Assembly: GCA_026707585.1 (NCBI GenBank)
Contig: JAPOWQ010000041.1
Coordinates: 62,001 to 126,000 of the forward strand
Source: Chloroflexota bacterium
GTDB lineage: Bacteria > Chloroflexota > UBA11872
Reading direction: 5' to 3'
Length of the DNA: 64,000 bases
Of the stretch, positions 34,481-45,094 are shown piece by piece. A program made the position numbers and the translations under genes. Below the pieces are notes generated by a model, which ran no database searches, had not been told where the DNA came from, and saw only the letters and a list, made by a program, of their open reading frames with translations. The first letter of the stretch is position 1. Every line of letters starts with the position of its first letter.

Positions 34481-34542
34481 ACGGCAGGTAACGCACGACC
34501 GATGCGCATTTCCCTGGTGACATTCCGGCTCGCGCTTCCCGG

Positions 34543-34599
34543 CCCCTCCCACTAGCGGAGGGGAATCCCGGGATATCCCGCGGCCGCATCCGCGGCCGC
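34543..34599. promoter_or_regulatory. Two palindromic hairpins between ilvC and leuA
   Basis: CCCCTCC (34543-34549) pairs with GGAGGGG (34557-34563) around CACTAGC-type loop bases. GCGGCCGC (34580-34587) repeats as its own complement at 34592-34599 around ATCC. There is no T-tract, so they may stabilise the upstream mRNA or be a REP-like dispersed repeat; a related CTCCCC-TA-GGAG hairpin is at 60278-60295. Confidence 0.4.
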
Positions 34600-34627
34600 C
34601 CATGACCTAGCTGAGGAAGCTGTCACC

Positions 34628-36205
34628 ATGCGGAACGTCCGCATCTTCGACACCACCCTGCGCGACGGCGAGCAAGCTGCCGGCGGCGCGCTGACCATCG
34701 ACGAGAAGCTGGAAATCGGGCGTCAATTGGCCCGATTGAATGTTGACGTCATCGAGGCCGGGTTTCCGTTCACCTCGCCCGGCGACTTCAGGGCCGTCGA
34801 CCTGCTGGCCCGCGAACTTCGCAACGTCGAAGTCGCCGGGCTGAGCGGTTTCAAGCGCGAGCAGATCGACACGACCTGGGACGCGCTGAAAGCCGCCGCG
34901 CGGCCCCTGCTGCACATCGTCATCTCCACCAGCGACATCCACCTGCAACATCAGCTGCATGAGCGTCGCGAGGTCGTGCTGGACCTGACGCGCGACTCCG
35001 TGGGCCACGCGCGCACCCTGACCGATCACATCGAATTTTCGGCCATGGACGCCACCCGGTCCGACTTGGATTTCGTGAGCGAAGTCTTCAGTGCCGCCAT
35101 CGAATCGGGTGCCACGGTCGTGAACTTCCCCGACACGGTCGGCTACGCCCAGCCCGCCGAGTTCGCGGAAATGGTCAGGTACGTCATGGACCAGACGCGC
35201 GGCATCGAGGATGTCGTGCTGTCCGTCCACTGCCACGACGACCTGGGCCAGGCCGTGGCCAACTCGCTGGCGGCCGTCAAGGAAGGCGCGGCACAGGTCG
35301 AATGCACGATCAACGGCGTGGGCGAGCGCGCCGGCAACGCCTCGCTGGAAGAAATCGTAATGGCGCTGCGCACCCGCGGCGACTACTTCGAGGCCGACAC
35401 GCGACTGGTCAGTACCGAACTGGCGCGCAGCAGCCGCCTGGTGTCCAACTACATGGGGATGGTAGTACCGCCCAACAAGGCCGTCATCGGCGCCAACGCC
35501 TTTGCGCATGCGTCCGGCCTGCACCAGGACGGGATGCTGAAGGAACGCACCACCTACGAAATCATGGATCCGTCCGACGTCGGCTTGGACGAGAGCAGCA
35601 TCGTCCTGGGCAAGACCTCGGGCCGCCACGCGTTCCGCGACCGCTTGAAGCGGATGGGATACCGGCTGGCCGACGACGAGTTCCAGGCCGCCTTCCAGGC
35701 GTTCAAGGAAATTGCCGACCGCAAGAAGACGATCACGGATCGAGATCTCGAAGCGATCGTGCAGAACGAACAGCGCCGCGCGTTCCACCAGACGTTCGAG
35801 CTGCTGCACGTGCAGGTCAGCACCGGCACGGGCGCCATGCCGACCGCGACGGTGCAGTTGCGGTCGGATGACGGGGAGGAGCACGTTGATGCCGGTATCG
35901 GCACCGGTCCCGTGGATGCGATCTATCAGGCGATCAACCGCCTGGTGAAGGTGCCGAACCAGCTCACCGAGTTTTCGATCAACTCCGTGACCGAAGGCAT
36001 CGACGCCATCGGCGAGGTGACGATCCGCATCGAGAGCAACGGCAAGACCTTCAGCGGGCACGGCGCCGACACCGACATCCTGGTCGCCAGCGCCCAGGCC
36101 TACGTCAACGCGTTGAACCGCCTGATGGCCGGACTCGGCAAGGGCTGGTCGACGACTCCCGAGGCCACCTTGCTGGCCGACGCTTCGGGCGTTCCCGGAA
36201 TCTAG
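34628..36205 (+). CDS. leuA: 2-isopropylmalate synthase
   Basis: 525 residues. HMGL-like barrel: [67 protein letters not shown] and [23 protein letters not shown]. Then GLHQDGMLK and a C-terminal LeuA allosteric domain (about 400-515, [30 protein letters not shown]) that normally binds leucine. It condenses acetyl-CoA with 2-ketoisovalerate. It is paralogous to cimA at the end of the operon. Confidence 0.93.
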   Translation: MRNVRIFDTTLRDGEQAAGGALTIDEKLEIGRQLARLNVDVIEAGFPFTSPGDFRAVDLLARELRNVEVAGLSGFKREQIDTTWDALKAAARPLLHIVISTSDIHLQHQLHERREVVLDLTRDSVGHARTLTDHIEFSAMDATRSDLDFVSEVFSAAIESGATVVNFPDTVGYAQPAEFAEMVRYVMDQTRGIEDVVLSVHCHDDLGQAVANSLAAVKEGAAQVECTINGVGERAGNASLEEIVMALRTRGDYFEADTRLVSTELARSSRLVSNYMGMVVPPNKAVIGANAFAHASGLHQDGMLKERTTYEIMDPSDVGLDESSIVLGKTSGRHAFRDRLKRMGYRLADDEFQAAFQAFKEIADRKKTITDRDLEAIVQNEQRRAFHQTFELLHVQVSTGTGAMPTATVQLRSDDGEEHVDAGIGTGPVDAIYQAINRLVKVPNQLTEFSINSVTEGIDAIGEVTIRIESNGKTFSGHGADTDILVASAQAYVNALNRLMAGLGKGWSTTPEATLLADASGVPGI

Positions 36206-36213
36206 GAGGCGAC

Positions 36214-37638
36214 ATGGGCCAAACGCTGCTCGACAAGGTCTGGGGCGCCCACACGGTGCGCGAGTTGCCGAATGGGCAGACCCAGCTGTTCATCGGTCTC
36301 CACCTGGTGCACGAGGTCACCAGTCCGCAGGCGTTCCAGATGCTCGCGGAGCGCGGCCTGTCCGTGCGTTACCCCGGCCTCACCTTCGCCACCGTCGACC
36401 ACATCATCCCCACGGACGGGTCAACCCGGCCCTACGTGGACGGGATGGCCGAGCAGATGTTCGTGGCGATCGAACAGAACATTGAGCGGACCGGAATCCC
36501 GTTCTTCGACCGCTCCACCGGCCGCCAGGGCATCGTGCACGTCATTGGGCCGGAACTCGGGCTGACCCAGCCGGGCATGACGATTGCCTGCGGCGACAGC
36601 CACACCAGCACCCACGGCGCCTTTGGGGCCATTGCCTTCGGCATCGGCACGTCGCAGGTGCGCGACGTGCTGGCCACCCAGACCATTTCCGTGGCCAAGC
36701 CTCAGTGCCGGCGCATCACGGTTAACGGGAAACTCGCCGACGGCGTGTTCGCCAAGGACGTGATCCTGGCCATCATCGGCCGGCTGGGCGTACAGGGCGG
36801 GGTCGGCTATGCCTACGAATACGCCGGCGACGTCTTCGACGCCATGTCCATGGATGAGCGCATGACCGTCTGCAATATGTCCATCGAGGGCGGCGCGCGC
36901 GTGGGCTACGTCAACCCCGACGAGACCGCCTACGCCTACCTGCAAGGCCGCGAATACGCCCCGAAAGGCGACGACTTCGACAGCGCCCGCCAGTGGTGGA
37001 GCGGCGTGGCATCGGACGCGGACGCCGCCTTCGACGACAAGGTCGACATCGAAGGCGAGTCCATCGCACCGATGGTCACCTGGGGCGTGAACCCGGGCCA
37101 GGTCCTGGGCGTGGACGAATTGATCCCATCGCCCGAGGCGGTGGAGGGGCTGGAACGCCGTTCCATCGAGGACGCGCTTGACCACATGAAGCTCACGCCG
37201 GGCGCGCCGATTGCCGGCACGCCGATCGACGTGGCTTTCGTCGGCTCCTGCACCAACAGCCGCATCTCCGACCTGCGCGAAGCCGCGCGGGTCGCCGAGG
37301 GTGGTCAGGTGCCCGCACACGTGAAGGCACTGGTGGTCCCGGGGTCGCAGCAGGTGAAGGTAGAGGCCGAGGCCGAGGGCCTGGACGACATCTTCCGCTC
37401 CGCCGGGTTCGAATGGCGCGACGCCGGCTGTTCCATGTGCCTGGCCATGAACCCGGACAAGCTGGTCAACGACCAGGTTTGCGCCTCGTCCAGCAACCGC
37501 AACTTCAAGGGTCGCCAGGGCAGCCCCCTGGGCCGGACCCTGCTGATGAGCCCGGCCATGGTGGCCGCCGCCGCGGTGGCCGGCGAGGTGACCGACGTGC
37601 GCGCGCTGGCCGCGGGCAAAGGGGCGACCAATGTCTGA
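36214..37638 (+). CDS. leuC: 3-isopropylmalate dehydratase large subunit
   Basis: 474 residues, ATG behind AGGAGG. Aconitase-type: [56 protein letters not shown], and [4Fe-4S] ligands in [11 protein letters not shown] and [13 protein letters not shown], then [11 protein letters not shown]. With LeuD it isomerises 2- to 3-isopropylmalate. Its end overlaps the leuD start by eight bases. Confidence 0.95.
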   Translation: MGQTLLDKVWGAHTVRELPNGQTQLFIGLHLVHEVTSPQAFQMLAERGLSVRYPGLTFATVDHIIPTDGSTRPYVDGMAEQMFVAIEQNIERTGIPFFDRSTGRQGIVHVIGPELGLTQPGMTIACGDSHTSTHGAFGAIAFGIGTSQVRDVLATQTISVAKPQCRRITVNGKLADGVFAKDVILAIIGRLGVQGGVGYAYEYAGDVFDAMSMDERMTVCNMSIEGGARVGYVNPDETAYAYLQGREYAPKGDDFDSARQWWSGVASDADAAFDDKVDIEGESIAPMVTWGVNPGQVLGVDELIPSPEAVEGLERRSIEDALDHMKLTPGAPIAGTPIDVAFVGSCTNSRISDLREAARVAEGGQVPAHVKALVVPGSQQVKVEAEAEGLDDIFRSAGFEWRDAGCSMCLAMNPDKLVNDQVCASSSNRNFKGRQGSPLGRTLLMSPAMVAAAAVAGEVTDVRALAAGKGATNV

Positions 37639-38239
37639 CGACGGACGCATCACCCACGTCGCCGGAACCGGCGTTCCCGTGCGCGGCAACGACATCGACA
37701 CCGACCGGATCATTCCCGCCCGCTACCTGCGCGAGATCACCTTCGAGACGCTCGGTCCCCACGCCTTCGAGGACGACCGCAAGCAACTCAACGGCAAGCA
37801 CCCGTTCGACGACGCCCGCTTTACCGGCGCCAGCGTCCTGGTGGTCAACCGCAACTTCGGTTCGGGCTCCAGCCGCGAGCACGCGCCGCAGGCGCTCATG
37901 CGTCGCGGCATCAAGGCCATCGTCGGCGAGAGCTTTGCCGAGATCTTCTTCGGCAACTGCACCACCATCGGCATTCCCTGCCTGACCCTGCCCGCCACCC
38001 AGATCGAGTCGCTCCAGAGCCTGATCGAGGAAGCGCCCGAGACGGCGCTTCAGATCGACGTTGGCAGCGGAGCGATCACGGCCGGGCAGGCCACCTACCA
38101 GGCCGAGCTACCAGCCTCGGTCCGGGAGGCCTTTGTCAGCGGGGAGTGGGATGCGCTCTCGTCACTTCTCGAATCCGACGACGCAATCGCCGCCGTCCAC
38201 GACCGCCTGCCCTACATCAGCGGCTGGCCCGCTCGGTGA
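37631..38239 (+). CDS. leuD: 3-isopropylmalate dehydratase small subunit
   Basis: 202 residues. The swivelling domain of an aconitase-type enzyme: [69 protein letters not shown]. It forms the active dehydratase with LeuC. Its TGA overlaps the GTG of leuB. Confidence 0.95.
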   Translation: MSDDGRITHVAGTGVPVRGNDIDTDRIIPARYLREITFETLGPHAFEDDRKQLNGKHPFDDARFTGASVLVVNRNFGSGSSREHAPQALMRRGIKAIVGESFAEIFFGNCTTIGIPCLTLPATQIESLQSLIEEAPETALQIDVGSGAITAGQATYQAELPASVREAFVSGEWDALSSLLESDDAIAAVHDRLPYISGWPAR

Positions 38240-39327
38240 AGAACTGGCGCATCGTCGTCACTCCCGGCGACGGTATTGGGCCGGAGGTGATGGCGGCCGG
38301 CGCCGAGGTGCTGGACCACACCGCCTCACGCTTCGGTGTTGGTGTCACGCAGTTGGAGCGCCCGCTCGGCGGCAACAGCATCGACCGCTTCGGCGAGCCC
38401 TGTACCGACGAGGTGTTTCAGGACGCCCTTGACGCGGACGCCGTGTTGCTCGCGGCGGTCGGAGGTCCGAAGTGGGAGGACCCGCACGCCGAGTTCACCC
38501 CGGAGGAAGGCGTGTTGCGGCTGCGCAAGGGTCTGGAACTCTACGCCAACGTTCGACCCATTCGGGTGTACGACGCGCTGGTCGACCAGTCGCCCCTTCG
38601 CCCCGAGGTGGTTCGCGGGACCGACATGGTCATCCTGCGCGAGCTCATCGGTGGGCTGTACTTCGGCCAGCCCAAGGAGATGCGCTTTATCGGCGGCGAG
38701 CGCGGCGCCGTGGACACCCTGGCCTATCGCGAGAGCGAAGTCCGCCGCATCGTCGAGCGCGCCTTCGAATGGGCGGCCGGCCGGCGACGCAAGGTGCTGT
38801 CGGTGGACAAGTTCAACGTACTGGTTACCGGACGCTTCTGGCGCGAGATTGCCAACGACGTGGCGGCTCAGCACCCGGACATCGAGTACGACACCATGCT
38901 GGCCGACGCCTTCGCCGCGGCCCTGGTGCGCCAGCCGACCGAATACGACGTCATCGTGACCGAAAACACCTTCGGAGACCTGCTCAGCGATGAGGCCGGC
39001 GTCTTCACCGGCTCGCTCGGCATGCTGCCTTCGGCCAGCCTTGGCGACGAAGGTCGCGCGCTCTACGAACCGGTGCACGGCAGCGCGCCGGACATCGCGG
39101 GCCAGGGCATTGCCAACCCGTTGGGTACAATCCTCAGCGTGGCGATGCTGTTTCGCCACACGTTCGACCAGCCGCAGGCGGCCGCGGCAATCGAGTCGGC
39201 CGTCGAACACACGCTCAACGACGGGTTCCGAACGCCCGATATCGGCGAGGAGGGTGCGCGCCTCGTGGACACAACGTCCATGACCGCGGCGGTCATTGCC
39301 CGCATCGAGGGCCCCGCCGCCGGCTGA
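38236..39327 (+). CDS. leuB: 3-isopropylmalate dehydrogenase
   Basis: 363 residues. The GTG at 38236 ([22 protein letters not shown]) is preferred because it makes a GTGA overlap with leuD and starts at the conserved N-terminus. LRLRKGLELYANVRPIRV, RELIGGLYFG, VDKFNVLVTGRFWREI, DTMLADAFAAALVRQP, TENTFGDLLSDEAG and HGSAPDIAGQGIANP are family hallmarks. It oxidatively decarboxylates 3-isopropylmalate with NAD. Confidence 0.95.
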   Translation: MKNWRIVVTPGDGIGPEVMAAGAEVLDHTASRFGVGVTQLERPLGGNSIDRFGEPCTDEVFQDALDADAVLLAAVGGPKWEDPHAEFTPEEGVLRLRKGLELYANVRPIRVYDALVDQSPLRPEVVRGTDMVILRELIGGLYFGQPKEMRFIGGERGAVDTLAYRESEVRRIVERAFEWAAGRRRKVLSVDKFNVLVTGRFWREIANDVAAQHPDIEYDTMLADAFAAALVRQPTEYDVIVTENTFGDLLSDEAGVFTGSLGMLPSASLGDEGRALYEPVHGSAPDIAGQGIANPLGTILSVAMLFRHTFDQPQAAAAIESAVEHTLNDGFRTPDIGEEGARLVDTTSMTAAVIARIEGPAAG

Positions 39328-39412
39328 CAGCCATTTTCATCGTCTCGCGGGAGGCCGGCGAGCCGACCCGCGCGTAACCGAACCAGTTCCCGCAGACACC
39401 TGGCCGATTCCC

Positions 39413-40981
39413 ATGCAACTTTCGCTGTACGACACGACCCTGCGCGACGGCGCGCAGACCGAAGGCATCTCGTTCTCGACCGAGGACAAGCTGCGCATCG
39501 CCCAGCGGCTGGACGCCTATGGCGTCCACTACATCGAGGGTGGATTCCCGGGATCCAACCCCAGGGACCGCGAGTTCTTCCGTCGCGCCGCCGAAATCCC
39601 CTGGCGCCAGGCCCGCATCACCGCCTTCGGCGCCACGCGCTACAAGGACCGCGACGTGGCCGACGATCCCACCGTGGCTGCGCTCCTGGCCTGCGAGACC
39701 CCCGCCGTCACCATCGTGGCCAAGTTCTCGCGCTTCCAGGTTGAGACGGTGCTGGAAACCAGTACCGACGAGAACCTGGCCATGATCCGCGATACGGTCG
39801 CCCACCTGAAGGCTGCCGGGCGCGAGGTAATCGTCGACGCCGAGCACTTCTACGACGGTTTCAAACAGGATCCGATCTACTCGCACGCCTGCGTGGAGGC
39901 CGCTGCCGGGGCGGGTGCCGACTGGATCATCTGCTGCGACACCAACGGCGGAGCCCTGCCGGCCGAGGTCAGTGAAGCGACGCGAGCGGCCCGCGCCTGG
40001 ACGACCGTCCCCATCGGCGTCCACATGCACAACGACGCCGACCTGGCCGCCGCCAATACGCTCGCCGGCGTGGCGGCGGGCGCCCTTCAGATTCAGGGCA
40101 CCGTCAACGGCTTCGGCGAGCGCTGCGGCAATGCCAACCTCACCACCCTCATTCCCACCCTGCAACTCAAGCTCGGCCACCAGTGCGTGACGGAAGAGCA
40201 ACTCCGGCAAACCACCGAGCTTTCCCGCTACGTCGGCGAACTGGCCAACACCCCGCCCAGCGCCTTCATGCCCTATGTCGGCCTCAGCGCCTTCGCCCAC
40301 AAGGCCGGCTACCACGGCAGCGGTATGCGCAAGCACGCCCAGGCCTACCAGCACATCGACCCGGCCACCGTTGGCAACGAGCGCCGCATCCTCATTTCCG
40401 AACTGGCCGGCCGCAGCAACATCGCCGAACGGGCGCGCGGCCTGGGCTTGAGCACCGACGACGCCGGCGTCAGCGAGGCGCTGGCCAAGGTCAAGGACCT
40501 CGAGGAGCGCGGCTACCAGTTCGAGGGCGCCGAGGCTTCCTTCGAGCTTCTCCTGCGCCGCCTGCGCGCCAATTACCGCTCGCCGTTCGAGTTCGTGGAC
40601 TTCCTGGTGCTGGCCGAAACCCGCGGCGGCCGGGAGATGCTCTCCGAGGCCATGGTCAAAATCCGCGTCGGCGAAGAGATGTTCCACACCGCCGCCGAAG
40701 GCAACGGCCCCGTCAGCGCACTGGACCACGCCGCCCGCAAGGCCCTGGAACGCTTCTTTCCGGCGCTGCAGGAAGTGCACCTGGTCGACTACAAGGTCCG
40801 CATCCTCGACTCCGCCTCGGCCACCGACGCCAGCGTGCGCGTGCTCATCCAGTCCACCGACGGCTCGCGCGAATGGGGCACCGTGGGCAGCTCCACCAAC
40901 ATCATCGAAGCCTCCTGGCTGGCCCTGAAGGACAGCTACGAGTACGCCCTGCTGGAGAACGGCACAGGCGATTCGGCCTAG
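39413..40981 (+). CDS. cimA: Citramalate synthase
   Basis: 522 residues from ATG 39413 (MQLSLYDTTLRDGAQTEGIS). The barrel differs from LeuA in the CimA manner: HYIEGGFPGSNPRD, VDAEHFYDGFKQDP, ICCDTNGGALPAEV, VHMHNDADLAAANTLAGV and TVNGFGERCGNANLTTLIP, with a LeuA-type C-terminal domain. It condenses pyruvate with acetyl-CoA to citramalate, giving isoleucine from pyruvate without threonine deaminase via LeuCD and LeuB. It ends the operon; ilvD and ilvE are not in the window. Confidence 0.92.
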   Translation: MQLSLYDTTLRDGAQTEGISFSTEDKLRIAQRLDAYGVHYIEGGFPGSNPRDREFFRRAAEIPWRQARITAFGATRYKDRDVADDPTVAALLACETPAVTIVAKFSRFQVETVLETSTDENLAMIRDTVAHLKAAGREVIVDAEHFYDGFKQDPIYSHACVEAAAGAGADWIICCDTNGGALPAEVSEATRAARAWTTVPIGVHMHNDADLAAANTLAGVAAGALQIQGTVNGFGERCGNANLTTLIPTLQLKLGHQCVTEEQLRQTTELSRYVGELANTPPSAFMPYVGLSAFAHKAGYHGSGMRKHAQAYQHIDPATVGNERRILISELAGRSNIAERARGLGLSTDDAGVSEALAKVKDLEERGYQFEGAEASFELLLRRLRANYRSPFEFVDFLVLAETRGGREMLSEAMVKIRVGEEMFHTAAEGNGPVSALDHAARKALERFFPALQEVHLVDYKVRILDSASATDASVRVLIQSTDGSREWGTVGSSTNIIEASWLALKDSYEYALLENGTGDSA

Positions 40982-41016
40982 CGCGCTTCCGCTTCTTTAG
41001 TCCGACCTGGCCGCCG

Positions 41017-42129
41017 TTAGGCCAGCCGGATCAACTCCGTTGTCACCTGCGTAATCGCCCGCAGCTGATCATGCGGCATGTACTCGCGCACCGAGTGCAC
41101 GTCGATGTACCCCATGCCCAGGCAGACCGAGGTGATGCCCTTCTCGTTGAACTCGTGCGCGTCGCTGCCGCCGCCCGTGCTCACGTGTTGCGGCTCGATT
41201 CCGGCGGCTGCAATCGCGGCGTCCGCCAGTTCCACCGCTGGAATTCCTTCGTCCAGCTGGTACGCCGTGTAAAACGTGTGCGTCTCGATATCCACCTCGC
41301 CGCCGAAGTCCGCCGCCGCCTGCTCCGCCGCGCCCACGATGTCCGCCACCTGCAGCTCCAGCCGTTCCTCGGAGAGGCTGCGCGTCTCCACCGTCACCTC
41401 GGCCTCCGGCGCCACGATGTTGTACGCCTCGCCGCCGGAGATGATTCCCACGTTGGCCGTGGTGATCTCATCCACCCGGCCCAGTGGCATCCGATCGATC
41501 GCCCGCGCCGCCATCCCGATCGCGCTCACGCCCAACTCCGGCTCCACCCCGGCGTGCGCCGCCTTGCCTCGAAACGTGAAGTTGAAGCGCCGCTGCCCCG
41601 GCGCCCGCATCACCACGTTGCCCACCGGCCCGCCCGCGTCCAGCACGTAACAGCGACGCCCAACCACGTCATTCGCGTCAAACGCCTTCGAACCGATGTG
41701 ACCGACGTCTTCGCCCGTGGTGAACAGCAGTTCCACCGGCCCATGCGGCTCGCCCGACTCGTGGTAGGCCCGCACCGCTTCCATGATCGCGGCCACCCCC
41801 GCCTTGTCGTCCGCGCCCAGGACCGACGAGCCGTCCGAGTACACCCCGTCGTCCTTCACCACCGGCGTCATCTCCGGCGTCGGCCGCACCGTGTCCATGT
41901 GCGCGTTCAGGATGATCGGCTCGCCGTCCCTCCCCCGCGCCGGCCACTCGCCGATCAGGTTCCCGTGCGGATCCGACCGCCACGCAATCCCCAGCCCCTC
42001 CATCCGCGGCTTGATAACCGCCACCACGCGCTCTTCGTCCCCGTAGTAGCTGTCGACGGAGAGGAGGGCGACGAAGGTGTCGAGGAGACGGTCAAAGTTG
42101 ATTTTGATTGGCGGTGTGGCGGTGGTCAT
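41017..42129 (-). CDS. M20-family metallopeptidase (peptidase T-like)
   Basis: 370 residues from ATG 42129; longer upstream extensions look non-coding. Metal and catalytic motifs: LNAHMDTV (H-x-D), GADDKAGVAAIMEAV, LLFTTGEDVGHIGSKAFDAN (GED where many relatives have GEE), LDAGG and SDAHEFNEKG with the last ligand. A dimerisation domain sits in the middle (about 170-270, GKAAHAGVEPELGVSAIGMAARAID). It probably hydrolyses small peptides in the cytoplasm; some relatives are desuccinylases or carboxypeptidases. Confidence 0.85.
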   Translation of the reverse strand: MTTATPPIKINFDRLLDTFVALLSVDSYYGDEERVVAVIKPRMEGLGIAWRSDPHGNLIGEWPARGRDGEPIILNAHMDTVRPTPEMTPVVKDDGVYSDGSSVLGADDKAGVAAIMEAVRAYHESGEPHGPVELLFTTGEDVGHIGSKAFDANDVVGRRCYVLDAGGPVGNVVMRAPGQRRFNFTFRGKAAHAGVEPELGVSAIGMAARAIDRMPLGRVDEITTANVGIISGGEAYNIVAPEAEVTVETRSLSEERLELQVADIVGAAEQAAADFGGEVDIETHTFYTAYQLDEGIPAVELADAAIAAAGIEPQHVSTGGGSDAHEFNEKGITSVCLGMGYIDVHSVREYMPHDQLRAITQVTTELIRLA

Positions 42130-42244
42130 CGTCGAGTTGGTCTCCGGGTACGCGAGTTGGGCGCATTGTGGCGCACTTGGGCCGAAGTTTGCGGAACAAG
42201 CGAAGCAATGATGCCGGCCCTTGCCGGTACGTCCGTGACGCCGT

Positions 42245-43030
42245 TCAAACTCGTGGCGCGACGTGCGCGCGGTGGGCGGCGTAGGTCCAGTCGGCATCGG
42301 CCTCAATCCAGCCGCTGACGTTGGGATGGCTGCTAAACGCATCGCGAAGAGCATTGAGCTGTTCGGTCTCCGCCTTGTCAGTGGCGGTGAGTGCGGGCCA
42401 GAGGCAGGCGGTCGGAGGCGCGGATTTGCGGCCGGCGCGCGGGTCCAGGAGCAGGGTCAGCACGTGATCGATGGTCAGCGGGGTATCGAGAGCAGCGCCC
42501 AGGATCGCGGCGACGAGCTCTGACCGATGCACGTGCCGCTCGGCGAGGGGACGGCCGACGGCGGCAAGGCAGGCGACCGGGATGACCAGGGTTGCGCTGG
42601 GGGGCATGGCGGGTTCGTGACTGGCCGGCGCTTTGAGCAGGCGGCGGCGGGCGCCGTCGGCTTCCACCATCAGGACGTCGGCGCCTGACGATTCCAACAG
42701 TTCGGGCGCGAGATCAGGCGGGATGCCGTTGTAGCGCCGCGGCGTAGGCGCGGCGGTGACAACGGTAATGACGGGGTGCGCGTCCAGCGCTGGCGGCAGC
42801 TCGGCGCGCCAGCGGTCGGGCGGTGAGATCAGCAGCCGGGGCGCGCGGGCCATCGAGGGCCGGTGGATGGTGGTGGACTTGGTTGTGACGACTCGCAGGC
42901 CGCGCTCCGCCAACGCGTTGGCCAGGGCGAACATGGTTGTGGTTTTGCCGCCAGCGCCCACGATGGCGACGATGTCGCCAGGCCCGGCGATTTCCGCCAG
43001 CGAGCAGTTGGAGGCGCCCTGCGAGGTCAC
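42245..43030 (-). CDS. yqeC: YqeC-like selenium-dependent hydroxylase accessory protein
   Basis: 261 residues from a GTG. P-loop [56 protein letters not shown] and [27 protein letters not shown] are the YqeC signature. The family occurs in organisms with selenium-dependent molybdenum hydroxylases and is thought to serve their maturation. No xanthine dehydrogenase, yqeB or selD is nearby, so its gene context here is orphaned. It is diverged from the GDP-mannose dehydratase gene. Confidence 0.78.
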   Translation of the reverse strand: MTSQGASNCSLAEIAGPGDIVAIVGAGGKTTTMFALANALAERGLRVVTTKSTTIHRPSMARAPRLLISPPDRWRAELPPALDAHPVITVVTAAPTPRRYNGIPPDLAPELLESSGADVLMVEADGARRRLLKAPASHEPAMPPSATLVIPVACLAAVGRPLAERHVHRSELVAAILGAALDTPLTIDHVLTLLLDPRAGRKSAPPTACLWPALTATDKAETEQLNALRDAFSSHPNVSGWIEADADWTYAAHRAHVAPRV

Positions 43031-43138
43031 GAGCCCGATCTCATCAGTATGCTCCCGGCGTCACGCCGAGCACCGGGCGACTGTTGTACAAGCGCCGCGC
43101 GTACACTGCGGGCGGGTTTCCATGAACAGGGGTTGTGC

Positions 43139-44140
43139 ATGCCCTGCGCGTTGATTACGGGCATTACCGGCCAGGATGGCTCATATCTAGCGGAGTTCCT
43201 GCTGGAGAAGGGATACAGAGTCGTCGGCGTCGTCCGTCGCACAAGTACCGAGAACAACGGTCGAATCCAGCATCTGCAGGACGAACTGGTGCTCGAACCG
43301 GGCGATCTGCACGATCAGTACTCGCTGATCGAGATCATGCAACGGCACCGGCCGGACGAGGTGTACAACCTGGCGGCCCAGTCGTTCGTGGCCGCCTCGT
43401 GGCGGCAGCCCGTGCTCACCGGCGAGGTCTCGGCGCTGGGCGCGACCCGGGTGCTGGAAGCCATTCGTGCGGTGGATCCGACGATCAAGTTTTACCAGGC
43501 CTCAAGCAGCGAGATGTTCGGCCAGGTGCAGGAATGGCCGCAGAGCGAATCCACGCCGTTCTACCCGCGCAGCCCCTATGGGGTGGCCAAGCTCTACGCT
43601 CACTGGATTACGGTCAACTATCGGGAAAGCTACGGGATGTTCGCCTGCTCGGGCATTTGCTTCAACCACGAGTCCCCGCGGCGCGGGCTTGAGTTCGTAA
43701 CACGGAAACTCAGCTATTCGGCGGCGCGGGTGTATCACGAGGTGGTGCAGTCGGTGCCGTTTGGCGATTTGTCGACCCGCCGCGACTGGGGATACGCGCC
43801 GGACTTCGTGCGGGGCATGTGGTTGATGCTCCAGCAGGACGAGCCGCGCGACTATGTGCTGGCCACAGGCGAGACCCACTCGGGCCACGAGTTTGCCGAG
43901 TTGGCGTTCGGTCACCTTGGATTGAACGCCCAGGACCACATCACCGTCAGCGAGGACCTGTTGCGGCCGGCGGAAGTGCATCGGCTGATCGGTGATCCCT
44001 CGGCGATCCGCCGGGACCTGGGCTGGCAACCGTCAGTCACGTTCGAGGAACTGGTCCGCATCATGGTGGACGCCGACATGGACCTCGTGGCCAACGAGAT
44101 CGCGCATGCGGAAATAGCCGCCAGCCGCAGCGCGGGTTAG
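43139..44140 (+). CDS. gmd: GDP-mannose 4,6-dehydratase
   Basis: 334 residues from ATG 43139. Extended [83 protein letters not shown], the active-site [12 protein letters not shown] tyrosine/lysine and [16 protein letters not shown]. It converts GDP-D-mannose to GDP-4-keto-6-deoxymannose. It starts a run of nucleotide-sugar genes for a deoxyhexose in a surface polysaccharide. Confidence 0.92.
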   Translation: MPCALITGITGQDGSYLAEFLLEKGYRVVGVVRRTSTENNGRIQHLQDELVLEPGDLHDQYSLIEIMQRHRPDEVYNLAAQSFVAASWRQPVLTGEVSALGATRVLEAIRAVDPTIKFYQASSSEMFGQVQEWPQSESTPFYPRSPYGVAKLYAHWITVNYRESYGMFACSGICFNHESPRRGLEFVTRKLSYSAARVYHEVVQSVPFGDLSTRRDWGYAPDFVRGMWLMLQQDEPRDYVLATGETHSGHEFAELAFGHLGLNAQDHITVSEDLLRPAEVHRLIGDPSAIRRDLGWQPSVTFEELVRIMVDADMDLVANEIAHAEIAASRSAG

Positions 44141-44154
44141 GTCCGGCGCGAAGG

Positions 44155-45093
44155 GTGACGGGTTTGGTCCTCGTTACCGGAGCGACCGGCTTCATAGGTT
44201 CGTACGCGGTGGCGGCATTTCAAGACGCCGGACGCGAAGTGGTAGGGACCTCGTTCTGCGGTGACGTCGAACGAGGCCTCGTGGCGCTCGATCTGCGAAA
44301 TGCAGGGCAGGTTGAGAGCGCGGTGGCGCGCATTCGTCCGTCTGTTGTCGTGCATCTGGCGGCCATGGCCAATCCGGGCGCAGCGCAGGCGGATCCGGCG
44401 CGGGCGTACGACGTGAACGTGCTTGGGCAGCTGCGACTGATCCAGGCGCTGCTGCGGCACGCGCCCGAGGCTCGCCTCGTGGCCATGAGCAGCGCCGAAA
44501 TCTACGGCCGGATTGAGACTGGCGAGCTCGTCGACGAGGAAGCGCCGTTGCGGCCGGCCTCCGTGTATGCGGCCACCAAGGCGGCGGCGGATCTGCAGGC
44601 GCTGCAATACCATCTGTCCGATGGATTGGACGTGGTGAGGTTGCGCTTGTTCGGAAGTGTGGGGCCGGGACGTTCGGCCGACTATTTTCCGGGCCGCCAG
44701 GTGCATGCCGTGGCGGCCATTCTGGACGGACGGGCCGAGCCGGTTGTGCCGACCTTCAGCCTGGCGGGGGCCCGCGACTACGTGGACGTGCGCGATGTCG
44801 CGCAAGCCATCGTGGCGGCGGCCGAGCGGGGACGAACCGGCGCCGTCTATAACGTGGCGACGGGACGCGCCTGGCCGCTTCGACAGATCGTGGAGCGCTT
44901 GATTGCGATCGGCGGCATCCACGCCGAGATCCACGAAGAGCGCCAATTGCCGCCCGGACGCCAAGGCGCCGTTGTGGCCGGCGACGCCACCCGGCTGCGA
45001 ACCGACATTGGCTGGCAACCGCGAATCACCATGGACCAATCTCTGCGCGACGCATTGGCCCACGCTCGCCAAGCAGCGGCGGCGGAGGCCTAG
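44155..45093 (+). CDS. rmd: NAD-dependent epimerase/reductase, probable GDP-4-keto-6-deoxymannose reductase
   Basis: 312 residues from GTG 44155, 14 bases after gmd. LVLVTGATGFIGSYAVAAF, VVVHLAAMANPGAAQADPARAYDVNVLGQLRLIQALL, MSSAEIYG, SVYAATKAAADLQAL (YxxxK) and ARDYVDVRDVAQAIVAA are present. Next to gmd, the likely product is GDP-D-rhamnose, or a related GDP-deoxyhexose. The reductase identity comes from context; other 4-ketosugar reductases or epimerases are possible. Confidence 0.78.
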   Translation: MTGLVLVTGATGFIGSYAVAAFQDAGREVVGTSFCGDVERGLVALDLRNAGQVESAVARIRPSVVVHLAAMANPGAAQADPARAYDVNVLGQLRLIQALLRHAPEARLVAMSSAEIYGRIETGELVDEEAPLRPASVYAATKAAADLQALQYHLSDGLDVVRLRLFGSVGPGRSADYFPGRQVHAVAAILDGRAEPVVPTFSLAGARDYVDVRDVAQAIVAAAERGRTGAVYNVATGRAWPLRQIVERLIAIGGIHAEIHEERQLPPGRQGAVVAGDATRLRTDIGWQPRITMDQSLRDALAHARQAAAAEA

Positions 45094-45094
45094 G

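Noticed and set aside
39296-39412. N-terminal extension of the citramalate synthase gene from 39296
   Set aside because: The extra residues are unlike the family, which starts at the conserved LYDTTLRDG block; the extension overlaps leuB in another frame.
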